Positions 7,184 to 13,114 of a stretch of DNA of 13,676 bases are shown here, in pieces. The translations under genes were made by a program, and so were the position numbers. Below the pieces are notes generated by a model. It was not told the origin of the DNA. It made no database searches and saw nothing but the letters and a program-made list of their open reading frames with translations. Every line of letters starts with the position of its first letter. Position 1 is the first letter of the stretch. This DNA is from Bacteroidota bacterium (GTDB taxonomy: Bacteria > Bacteroidota > Bacteroidia > Bacteroidales > Tenuifilaceae): the NCBI GenBank assembly GCA_023406715.1, contig JAEXVC010000036.1, positions 1 through 13,676 of the forward strand. Direction: 5' to 3'.

Positions 7184-9211
7184 ATGTTGAAAAGGAGTTT
7201 TCTATTACTAGTTGTTTGGGGTATAAGCATTTCTAATACTTATTCTCAAAACAGCACAATTGATAGTTTAAAGAATGTCTACATTACATCAAAAAATGAT
7301 GTTGATAAAGCAAATGCTTTGGTTCGCATTACTTTCTTTTATCTATATGTAAATATTGATTCGTCGGAGCATTATGCTAATCTGTGTAAAAAACTATCCG
7401 AGAGTATTAACTACCACGAAGGCATTGCAAATACCGAGATAAATATTGGTAATATATACAACCTTAGAGGAAACTATAATATTGCAATGCAACATTTTCT
7501 TAAGGCCATTAGTATTGGGGAGGAACATAATATAGAACAAACAATGGTTTGGGGGTATGCAAATATTGGTATAATATACCTTTATCAACGGAAATACGAC
7601 CTAGCAATTGAATATACGAAGAAATCGCTTGAACACGCCATAAAAATTGGAGATGTTGAGTCAATTGGCAATAGTTACAATAATTTAGGCGAAATCCTAA
7701 ACTACCAAAAAAAGTACGACGAAGCCATTATCTGGTATAAAAAATCATTACAACACAACATTGCCAACGGCAATTCATTGTCCTTTAAAGCTATGAATTT
7801 ATTAAACATCGGAGATGTTTACCTTAAGACACAGGTTTTAGACAGTGCGTCATACTACTTCACAAATGCCCAATCAATTGCTCAGCAAATTGGCGATAGC
7901 AGGAGTCTTGCAATATGCCAGTATGGAATTGCAAAAATTGACAGTACGAATGGTAATTATAGCGAAGCCATAAGAAAAGCCACAGAAGGTCTTGAAAATG
8001 CTCAAAAAATTGGCTCAATCGAAGAAATTAGAAATATCTCAAGGCTTTTGTATGGTTTATCTAAAAAATTAAACAAGCCCGTTGACGCACTGAAATACTT
8101 TGAGATTTACTCGAATGCGAATAACACCATTTTTAACCTTGAAAAATCAAAAGAAATTGTAGAACTACAGGCAGAATACGATATCAACCAAAAAAACAAA
8201 GAAATTGAACTTCAAAATGAGAAACTTAAAAAGCAAAAGATTTTTTTAACATCGTCAATTTTAGTGATATCTCTGCTTATCCTACTTGCCTTTCTATTGT
8301 TTTTTTATCAGCGTAGAGTAAAGCGAGCCAATCAACTACTCACAAAACAAAAAGATGAGATTCTTCTTAAAAACGCTTTAATCACCTCTCAAAAAGATGA
8401 AATTGAAGCTCAGCGCGACGAAATTGTACTTCAGAAGAGCGTTATTGAGTTGAAAAACAAAAACCTAACCGATAGCATTTCATATGCTCAACGGATTCAG
8501 GGAGCTTTGCTTGGAAGATTTTCAAATAAAACAAATGAAATTAAAGAGCATTTTATTTTCTATAAACCTAAAGATATTGTAAGTGGTGATTTCTACTATA
8601 TCAGAGAAACAGACGATTACCTTGTTTTTGCAGCAGCCGACTGTACTGGACATGGAGTTCCAGGTGCGTTTATGAGCATGCTTGGTATAACTCTGCTCGA
8701 CGAAATTTTTGCTCACACGAAACCATCAACCGCTGCAGAGGTTTTAGAAGAACTTAGAATCAAAGTGAAAGCTGCGCTCAACCAAACCATTATTCATTCC
8801 CAAACACGAGACGGAATGGATATTGCGCTATGTTTAATATCAAAGAAAACCAAGCAATTGCAGTACGCAGGAGCTTACCAACCGCTTTTACACATTCGCA
8901 ATGGAGAAATGGCCGAGTACAAGGGTACAAGATGCCCTGTTGAAATACATATAAAAGAATTTCCATTCGAAAATTATTTAGTTAACACTCAACCAAACGA
9001 TGTTTTTATGATTTTCTCCGATGGATTTGCCGACCAGATTGGAGGGTTAAGCAAACAGAAATTAAAGCTTAACGAGTTTAAAAAGATACTTGTGGAGTTT
9101 CATAGTAAACCATTCGCTGAAATCCCATCAAATCTGGAAAAACGAATTTCGGAATGGCGCTCTAACAATGATCAAACTGACGATATACTGGTGATGGGCT
9201 TTAAACTTTAA
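7184..9211 (+). CDS. TPR-sensor SpoIIE/PP2C-family serine phosphatase (membrane-bound)
   Basis: A 675-residue one-component sensor. A signal peptide (1-22, MLKRSFLLLVVWGISISNTYS) exports the N-terminus. About five TPR units follow (roughly 77-275), e.g. NIGNIYNLRGNYNIAMQHFL and NNLGEILNYQKKYDEAIIWY. A charged linker, one membrane helix (about 354-375) and a Glu/Lys/Gln-rich coiled coil (378-430) lead to the SpoIIE phosphatase domain (about 431-675). Metal-binding acidic motifs are intact: VSGDF (D469), DCTGHGVPGA (D486), DGMDIAL, FSDGF (D613) and NDQTDDIL. In other bacteria such phosphatases dephosphorylate anti-sigma-antagonist proteins; no partner is encoded in the window. The ATG at 7184 starts directly on the signal peptide; an ATG at 7180 is out of frame. 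It appears monocistronic or joined to yciI, since no terminator is seen before 9246. Confidence 0.92.
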   Translation: MLKRSFLLLVVWGISISNTYSQNSTIDSLKNVYITSKNDVDKANALVRITFFYLYVNIDSSEHYANLCKKLSESINYHEGIANTEINIGNIYNLRGNYNIAMQHFLKAISIGEEHNIEQTMVWGYANIGIIYLYQRKYDLAIEYTKKSLEHAIKIGDVESIGNSYNNLGEILNYQKKYDEAIIWYKKSLQHNIANGNSLSFKAMNLLNIGDVYLKTQVLDSASYYFTNAQSIAQQIGDSRSLAICQYGIAKIDSTNGNYSEAIRKATEGLENAQKIGSIEEIRNISRLLYGLSKKLNKPVDALKYFEIYSNANNTIFNLEKSKEIVELQAEYDINQKNKEIELQNEKLKKQKIFLTSSILVISLLILLAFLLFFYQRRVKRANQLLTKQKDEILLKNALITSQKDEIEAQRDEIVLQKSVIELKNKNLTDSISYAQRIQGALLGRFSNKTNEIKEHFIFYKPKDIVSGDFYYIRETDDYLVFAAADCTGHGVPGAFMSMLGITLLDEIFAHTKPSTAAEVLEELRIKVKAALNQTIIHSQTRDGMDIALCLISKKTKQLQYAGAYQPLLHIRNGEMAEYKGTRCPVEIHIKEFPFENYLVNTQPNDVFMIFSDGFADQIGGLSKQKLKLNEFKKILVEFHSKPFAEIPSNLEKRISEWRSNNDQTDDILVMGFKL

Positions 9212-9245
9212 TACTATTAACTCAAAAATAACAACCGAAAATATT

Positions 9246-9533
9246 ATGTACCTAGTCCTTGTAACCTATATCAAACCAATTGGGGATGTTGACGCACACC
9301 TCACCAATCACCGAGCATACCTCGATAAATTCTACGCATCAGGAAACCTAATTTGCTCTGGGCCACAGAATCCTAGAACAGGAGGTTTGCTTCTTGCAAA
9401 CTTTGCTAGTACCAATGAGGTTTGGAATTTTATCCGCAACGACCCATACTACCTAAACCAAATTGCCGATTATAAAATTATAGAGTTCAGTCCTGTGAAG
9501 TACGCGAAAGGTTTTGAGCATTTTGTAAAGTAA
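9246..9533 (+). CDS. YciI-family protein, copy 1
   Basis: A 95-residue ferredoxin-like alpha+beta protein of the YciI family, whose cellular role is not settled. Family features are the MYLVLVTYIKP first strand, His22 in the NHRAYLD helix (matching the conserved YciI histidine), the SGPQNP and GGLLLANF segments, and NDPYY. The acidic residue that usually precedes the helix-capping Gly appears to be replaced (YASG). It lies 34 bases after the SpoIIE gene and before a hairpin that ends at a tRNA-Gly fragment. A 94%-identical second copy (6 of 95 residues differ) lies at 10261. Base use here resembles the upstream housekeeping genes, so this is probably the resident copy. Confidence 0.88.
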   Translation: MYLVLVTYIKPIGDVDAHLTNHRAYLDKFYASGNLICSGPQNPRTGGLLLANFASTNEVWNFIRNDPYYLNQIADYKIIEFSPVKYAKGFEHFVK

Positions 9534-9540
9534 TAAACAA

Positions 9541-9569
9541 AAAAGGTCACCCTCAATGGATGACCTTTT
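9541..9569. terminator. hairpin terminator between yciI copy 1 and the tRNA-Gly fragment
   Basis: AAAAGGTCA (9541-9549) pairs with TGACCTTTT (9561-9569) over 9 bp. The minus strand has the better downstream T-run, so it is probably the original terminator of the minus-strand tRNA gene, working also for convergent yciI. Confidence 0.75.
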
Positions 9570-9570
9570 G

Positions 9571-9608
9571 AGCGGAAAACGGGATTCGAACCCGCGACCC
9601 TCAGCTTG
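9571..9608 (-). pseudogene. tRNA-Gly 3' fragment, copy 1 (candidate att site)
   Basis: On the minus strand it holds the 3' side of the anticodon stem (CAAGCTG), the variable region, a full T-arm (CGGGTTCGAATCCCG), the acceptor 3' strand TTTCCGC and discriminator T; CCA is not encoded. Upstream of the anticodon the sequence departs from a tRNA (the loop would read TATTCAA), and there is no D-arm or 5' acceptor strand. It is therefore a fragment, identical over 38 bases to 10586-10623. Confidence 0.8.
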
Positions 9609-9682
9609 AATAGCTTTGCAAACAAGTTAAAGCAAATGGTGGAACTGCAACTATAAATGGTGAAGAACAATAAAAGTAATAT

Positions 9683-10243
9683 ATGTACAGATTAATATTA
9701 GTAATAGTAATAGTATTTTCGTTTGGATGTAAGATTGATAGCAATAAATCACAAAAACAAGCAAAAAATAAAACTAATAATCCTGATAAACTCGGTTGCA
9801 TTGAAGAAATGATTGAAATTAATAGTAAGCATGAGGAATATGATAAAGTAATTAGGTGTTTGCAAGATACAATTTCTTATTTTGTTGGAAAATCTCCACA
9901 TAGTCATCGTCCCGATATTGTAAACTATAAATTGGATGAGTTAATTCTGTTTGATGATAACTTTAATAATTGCATGCTATTTTTGCTTGAAGTCTACCCT
10001 GAAGACTATACTATTGATGATATTAGAATTATCAGAGGCTTTAAAAAAGACTCTATATGGAGTTTCAAATTGTACCCCGTTATAACTCGTTTTAGAGAGA
10101 ATAATGATAATAACGAATATAGTCATCAACAATTATCGATAGAAATACGAGAGTTGCTGATACAAAAGGGATTATTTAAAGGAAAGAACTGTAATTTAAG
10201 AGAAAATTATCTTGAAGATATTTGGTTTAAAGAGTTTGATTAA
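9683..10243 (+). CDS. putative lipoprotein of unknown function
   Basis: A 186-residue protein I cannot assign to a family. A short signal peptide ends in a lipobox-like FSFGC with Cys16 as the probable lipidated residue (MYRLILVIVIVFSFGC), followed by a Lys/Asn/Ser-rich linker (17-38). The rest is a soluble, mainly helical, acidic domain with Trp, Tyr and paired acidic residues (YPEDYTIDDIRI, RENNDNNEY). It lies alone inside the insert between the two yciI/tRNA repeats. It is clearly more AT-rich than the chromosomal genes, with AAT/GAT/ATA-heavy codons, which suggests transfer. It could be part of an immunity or surface-exclusion cargo, but nothing seen demonstrates this. Confidence 0.7.
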   Translation: MYRLILVIVIVFSFGCKIDSNKSQKQAKNKTNNPDKLGCIEEMIEINSKHEEYDKVIRCLQDTISYFVGKSPHSHRPDIVNYKLDELILFDDNFNNCMLFLLEVYPEDYTIDDIRIIRGFKKDSIWSFKLYPVITRFRENNDNNEYSHQQLSIEIRELLIQKGLFKGKNCNLRENYLEDIWFKEFD

Positions 10244-10260
10244 ACCATAAATCAAACACA

Positions 10261-10548
10261 ATGTACCTAGTCCTTGTAACCTATATCAAACCAATTGAGG
10301 ATGTTGACGCACACCTCGCAAATCACCGAGCATACCTCGACAAATTCTACGCAACAGGAAACCTGATTTGCTCAGGGCCACAGAATCCCAGAACAGGAGG
10401 TTTGCTTCTTGCAAACTTTGCTAGTACCAATGAGGTTTGGAATTTTATCCACAACGACCCATACTACCTAAACCAAATTTCCGATTATAAAATTGTAGAG
10501 TTCAGTCCTGTGAAGTACGCGAAAGGTTTTGAGCATTTTGTAAAGTAA
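10261..10548 (+). CDS. YciI-family protein, copy 2
   Basis: Same 95-residue family and length as copy 1 at 9246. The differences are G13E, T20A, S32T and single changes in FIRND to FIHND, QIADY to QISDY and KIIEF to KIVEF. Of 11 base changes, about half are silent and no frame is broken, so the copy looks maintained or recently acquired as a diverged allele. His22 and NDPYY are kept. The upstream context differs completely from copy 1, with similarity starting at the ATG. The gene ends 17 bases after the lipoprotein gene begins its intergenic gap and may be co-transcribed with it. Confidence 0.88.
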   Translation: MYLVLVTYIKPIEDVDAHLANHRAYLDKFYATGNLICSGPQNPRTGGLLLANFASTNEVWNFIHNDPYYLNQISDYKIVEFSPVKYAKGFEHFVK

Positions 10549-10555
10549 TTAACAA

Positions 10556-10584
10556 AAAAGGTCACCCTCAATGGATGACCTTTT
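10556..10584. terminator. hairpin terminator after yciI copy 2
   Basis: AAAAGGTCA (10556-10564) pairs with TGACCTTTT (10576-10584); identical to the hairpin of copy 1, with the same A-run on the left. Confidence 0.75.
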
Positions 10585-10585
10585 G

Positions 10586-10632
10586 AGCGGAAAACGGGAT
10601 TCGAACCCGCGACCCTCAGCTTGGGAAGCTGC
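10586..10632 (-). pseudogene. tRNA-Gly(CCC) 3' fragment, copy 2 (att site next to integrase)
   Basis: On the minus strand this is the complete anticodon arm CAGC-TTCCCAA-GCTG (anticodon CCC), then the variable region, T-arm and acceptor 3' strand ending in CCGCT, 47 bases in all. The sequence 5' of position ~27 (toward 10633 and up) is AT-rich and has no D-arm or 5' acceptor. The tRNA is cut just upstream of the anticodon stem, a usual crossover region for tyrosine integrases that target tRNA genes. The recombinase gene starts about 165 bases to the right. Confidence 0.82.
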
Positions 10633-10676
10633 ATATTTCTTTCTTGATAAATTTTGATGTTTTTTTATGTATTTGT

Positions 10677-10704
10677 AAATCAAATATATAATAATATTTG
10701 ATTT
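10677..10704. promoter_or_regulatory. 11-bp inverted repeat between att site and integrase
   Basis: AAATCAAATAT (10677-10687), spacer ATAATA, then ATATTTGATTT (10694-10704), a perfect 11-bp inverted repeat. There is no T-run, so a terminator is unlikely. It may be an operator or an arm-type recombinase binding site. Confidence 0.55.
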
Positions 10705-10712
10705 GCATAATT

Positions 10713-10744
10713 TTTGCTTTTTATGTTTATAATTTGTTACTTTG
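10713..10744 (+). promoter_or_regulatory. candidate integrase promoter
   Basis: TTTG (10713-10716), 20 bases, then TTACTTTG (10737-10744), one mismatch from TAnnTTTG. The predicted start near 10751 leaves a leader of about 45 bases. The inverted repeat lies just upstream, at about -50 to -75. Confidence 0.4.
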
Positions 10745-10796
10745 TTTTAGTAATGTTTTAGTAAAATACATTTAAACAACACTCAAAATATAAGCT

Positions 10797-12050
10797 GTGG
10801 GATTAGCAAAAATAGTTTTTTGGCATTACCAAAAAAACAAAAACGGGGAGTCTCCTATTTTTATCCGTGTGATAGAAGATCGGAAATCTCGATACATAAA
10901 AACAGGCCTTTACTGTAAGAAAGATGATTGGGATTTTAAGAGCAATTGTTTTAAAACAAATTATCGCAAAGCAGAGGATTCTGAAAAGATAAACGATCAC
11001 GAAAAAAATAACGAAATACTTCTCAAAAAGATACGCGAGACGAATAATGTTATTAAGGATTTAATTCAAGATGACAATGTAATTTCCTCAGAGCAAGTGA
11101 AAGAAGAATTGCTTAAGGTAAAGGCTGTCGGGAAAAAATCAGTGCTTGATTATATTGAAAGCATTGCTCAAGAAATTTCCAATCAAAATAAACTAGGTAC
11201 GGCTAAGTGCTATCGCGATTTGAAAAAATCAATGAAGGATTTCCTTAAAAAGCAGGGGAAAGAGGATATAACATTTAAAGAAATTACAGTTACCTTTCTT
11301 AATAAGTATGAGAACTATTTTAGGGAGAAAGGGGCAACTGGTAATGGGATTTCGTTTTATATGCGCTCTTTGCGGGCAATATATAACAGGGCAATTGTCG
11401 ATAAATTGTGCAAGCAGGAGATGTATCCATTTAACTCGTATAAAATCTCGACATTAAGTTCGCAAACTGCAAAGCGGGCAATCTCTAAGAAAGATATTGA
11501 TTCAATAATAAAAGTTGAATTATCTGATGAAAGAATGAAGCGTTCTAGAGATCTATTCCTTTTTAGTTATTACTGTAGGGGTATAAACTTTGTTGACTTA
11601 GCAATGATTAAATGGGAAAACATAAAAGGAAATCGTTTAATTTACATCAGGCAAAAAACGCATAAACCATACAATGTACTTCTTTTAGAGCCTGCTATTG
11701 AAATTTTAGACAAATATAAAGTTCACACCTTTAGGAGTAATGATAGTCATATATTTCCTGTTTTGGATGAAAAAAAACATTTAACACCAGAAAGTATTGC
11801 AAATAGATTACATAAAGTGTTAGGTCAAACCAATAAAGATTTAAAGGAAATTGGGAAGTTGGCAAAACTGGATATTCCCCTAACAACATACGTTGCACGC
11901 CACACCTATGCTACTGTAATGAAACGAAGTGGCGTTTCAACATCAATAATAAGCGAAGCTCTTGGCCACGACTCAGAACGAACTACTCAAATTTACTTAG
12001 ACAGTTTTGAAAATGATGTGCTTGACGAGGCAAGTAAGGCTATATTATAA
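10797..12050 (+). CDS. tyrosine recombinase/integrase (Bacteroidota mobile-element type)
   Basis: A 417-residue phage-integrase-family recombinase that would carry out site-specific integration or excision. The N-terminal arm-binding domain (about 1-100) opens with IVFWHYQKNKNGESPIFIRV, typical of Bacteroidota element integrases. A SAM-like core-binding domain follows (about 115-215). The catalytic domain holds Arg261 (CRGINFVDL), Lys287 (RQKTHKP), Arg368 (YVARHTYAT), His391 (ALGHDSERT) and the nucleophile Tyr400 (QIYLDSF). The box-II His three before the second Arg is Tyr, a substitution tolerated in this group. The start must be GTG at 10797: an in-frame stop lies two codons upstream and no early ATG exists. 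All catalytic residues are present, so it may be active. It reads away from the att site and is AT-richer than the pilus genes to its right. Confidence 0.93.
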   Translation: MGLAKIVFWHYQKNKNGESPIFIRVIEDRKSRYIKTGLYCKKDDWDFKSNCFKTNYRKAEDSEKINDHEKNNEILLKKIRETNNVIKDLIQDDNVISSEQVKEELLKVKAVGKKSVLDYIESIAQEISNQNKLGTAKCYRDLKKSMKDFLKKQGKEDITFKEITVTFLNKYENYFREKGATGNGISFYMRSLRAIYNRAIVDKLCKQEMYPFNSYKISTLSSQTAKRAISKKDIDSIIKVELSDERMKRSRDLFLFSYYCRGINFVDLAMIKWENIKGNRLIYIRQKTHKPYNVLLLEPAIEILDKYKVHTFRSNDSHIFPVLDEKKHLTPESIANRLHKVLGQTNKDLKEIGKLAKLDIPLTTYVARHTYATVMKRSGVSTSIISEALGHDSERTTQIYLDSFENDVLDEASKAIL

Positions 12051-12188
12051 TTATGGTGTATGAACATGTTTTTTAAGTTTCTCTTTTAAAATAACATTTA
12101 TTTCGTTAAAAATCAAATTCTTTCCTATAGCCTTTCCCATTTTTATTTATAATTTCGCATTGCAATTAAAAAGTTTCATTTTTATACA

Positions 12189-12605
12189 ATGGATAAGAAA
12201 GCAACATACAGTAAAAGGCTAAAAGCATTTACTCTTAGCGAGTTAATGGTTGTGCTAGTAATTATTGGCATACTGGTGCTAATGGCATTGCCAAAACTTA
12301 TGCCTTTAATATCGAGGGCAAAGAGTGCCGAGGCTCAGGTACAACTTAGTTATTTACATGATTTGGAGCAGTATTACTTCTATATGTACTCAACATACAA
12401 TACCAACCTAGAAGAAATCGGTTTTGATCAAAATAAACTAATAACAGAGGGAGGTATCGCAAACTACCGTATTGAGGTGGTACAAGCTGGGCCAAACTAC
12501 TTTGTGGCTCGTGCCACCGCTGTGGTCGATTTCGATAGGGATGGTATTTTCAACGTTTGGGAAATAGACCAGGACAAGAAACTCAAGGAGGTAACCCGCG
12601 ATTAA
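12189..12605 (+). CDS. type IV pilin-like / type II secretion pseudopilin precursor
   Basis: A 138-residue prepilin. The class-III signal RLKAFTLSELMVVLVIIGIL has a short basic leader (residues 1-13), predicted cleavage between Ala13 and Phe14, Glu18 as the conserved Glu+5, and a long hydrophobic helix (14-36). The residue at -1 is Ala instead of the usual Gly. A helix rich in Tyr follows (SYLHDLEQYYFYMYSTYN), then a C-terminal beta domain ending in DFDRDGIFNVWEID, an Asp-rich loop like the calcium sites of GspG-type major pseudopilins. It is the first gene of an operon, with the prepilin peptidase starting 2 bases after its stop. The protein would be processed at the inner membrane and assembled into a pilus or pseudopilus. 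Confidence 0.87.
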   Translation: MDKKATYSKRLKAFTLSELMVVLVIIGILVLMALPKLMPLISRAKSAEAQVQLSYLHDLEQYYFYMYSTYNTNLEEIGFDQNKLITEGGIANYRIEVVQAGPNYFVARATAVVDFDRDGIFNVWEIDQDKKLKEVTRD

Positions 12606-12607
12606 CC

Positions 12608-13114
12608 ATGCTCTACCCTATTGTTAAAATAGCTACACTTCTACTTCTGGCTATCCTTTTCTACGAGGATATTCGGTATAGGAGTATATCAATCCATTGG
12701 ATTGCTTTAGCCTTTTTGGGAGTGCTGGCACTTGCCTATATGGAAGCCAAACTAAATTGGGTAAATATTCTGGTAAATCTCTCGTTTATTGCTATTCAGG
12801 TTGCCTTTATTTCGGTGTACTTGATACTTAGGCGAAGAAAAGTTCGCGATATCTTTAAAAACTACATTGGGATTGGCGATATTGTTTTCTGGATTATCCC
12901 TGCCTTTTACCTTGATCCTATTGTTTACGTTTTCTATGTGCTTTTCTGCTACCTGAGCATACTAATTGTGTTTGGGGTTATAATGGCTATCCGTAAAAAG
13001 AACGTTACAGTTCCCCTGGCAGGCTTTATGGCAATGGTACTAGGACTGTACATTGCATGCGAGTGGTATGGCATTAGTTTGGGCTATTGGGTTAATGGTT
13101 TAATTATTCAGTAG
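12608..13114 (+). CDS. A24-family prepilin peptidase, short form
   Basis: A 168-residue polytopic membrane aspartyl protease that would remove the leader from the preceding pilin. The two catalytic aspartates of family A24 are recognisable: Asp21 in FYEDIRYRSIS (the D-x-x-x-R-x-I motif) and Asp91 in the GIGD motif (GIGDIVFW). A later VPLAGFMAM segment resembles the family's closing helix. About six hydrophobic segments are seen. The N-terminal methyltransferase and zinc-binding domain of PilD/GspO is absent, as in the TadV/CpaA-like minimal forms. The ATG at 12608 is chosen because it lies 2 bases after the pilin stop and starts the first membrane helix. An earlier in-frame ATG (12557) would add 17 hydrophilic residues overlapping the pilin gene. 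The next gene's ATG abuts this stop codon. Confidence 0.82.
   Translation: MLYPIVKIATLLLLAILFYEDIRYRSISIHWIALAFLGVLALAYMEAKLNWVNILVNLSFIAIQVAFISVYLILRRRKVRDIFKNYIGIGDIVFWIIPAFYLDPIVYVFYVLFCYLSILIVFGVIMAIRKKNVTVPLAGFMAMVLGLYIACEWYGISLGYWVNGLIIQ

Larger units (their letters stand above)
9246..9608 (+). repeat. 363-bp direct repeat, copy 1 (yciI + hairpin + tRNA-Gly 3' fragment)
   Basis: Aligns without gaps to 10261-10623 at an offset of 1015 bases: 11 mismatches inside yciI, one in the spacer after the stop codon, none in the hairpin or tRNA part. Similarity starts exactly at the yciI ATG and ends within the tRNA anticodon region. Confidence 0.95.
10261..10623 (+). repeat. 363-bp direct repeat, copy 2
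   Basis: Partner of 9246-9608: equal length, 12 mismatches. At its right end the tRNA-like sequence continues a little further than in copy 1, to include the whole anticodon loop and its 5' stem. Confidence 0.95.
10586..12188. mobile_element. integrase-bearing island remnant at a tRNA-Gly att site
   Basis: The left boundary is supported by the tRNA-Gly(CCC) 3' fragment; a tyrosine recombinase lies next to it, as in many tRNA-integrated elements. No transfer, replication or cargo gene follows before the pilus operon at 12189, and no matching right tRNA fragment is visible, so the element appears decayed or its right end lies beyond the window. A companion insert (9609-10585) lies to the left between two tRNA fragments. 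Confidence 0.5.

Noticed and set aside
9571..9608. Complete tRNA gene
   Set aside because: T-arm and acceptor 3' strand are present, but no D-arm or 5' acceptor strand follows; only a 3' fragment can be supported here and at 10586.
9614..9673. Possible C-terminal remnant of a truncated gene right of the first tRNA fragment
   Set aside because: A 19-codon tail (ending NGGTATINGEEQ, then stop) looks protein-like, but it is bounded by a stop at 9611 and is too short to assign.
12051..12188. Right att site of the integrase island
   Set aside because: I found no match to the 38-bp tRNA fragment or to the anticodon arm in this stretch, so no right end is claimed. An AT-only stem near 12070-12092 is too weak to call a terminator.
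12557..12607. Upstream in-frame start for the prepilin peptidase
   Set aside because: It would overlap the pilin gene and add 17 hydrophilic residues before the first membrane helix; the ATG at 12608 fits the operon spacing better.
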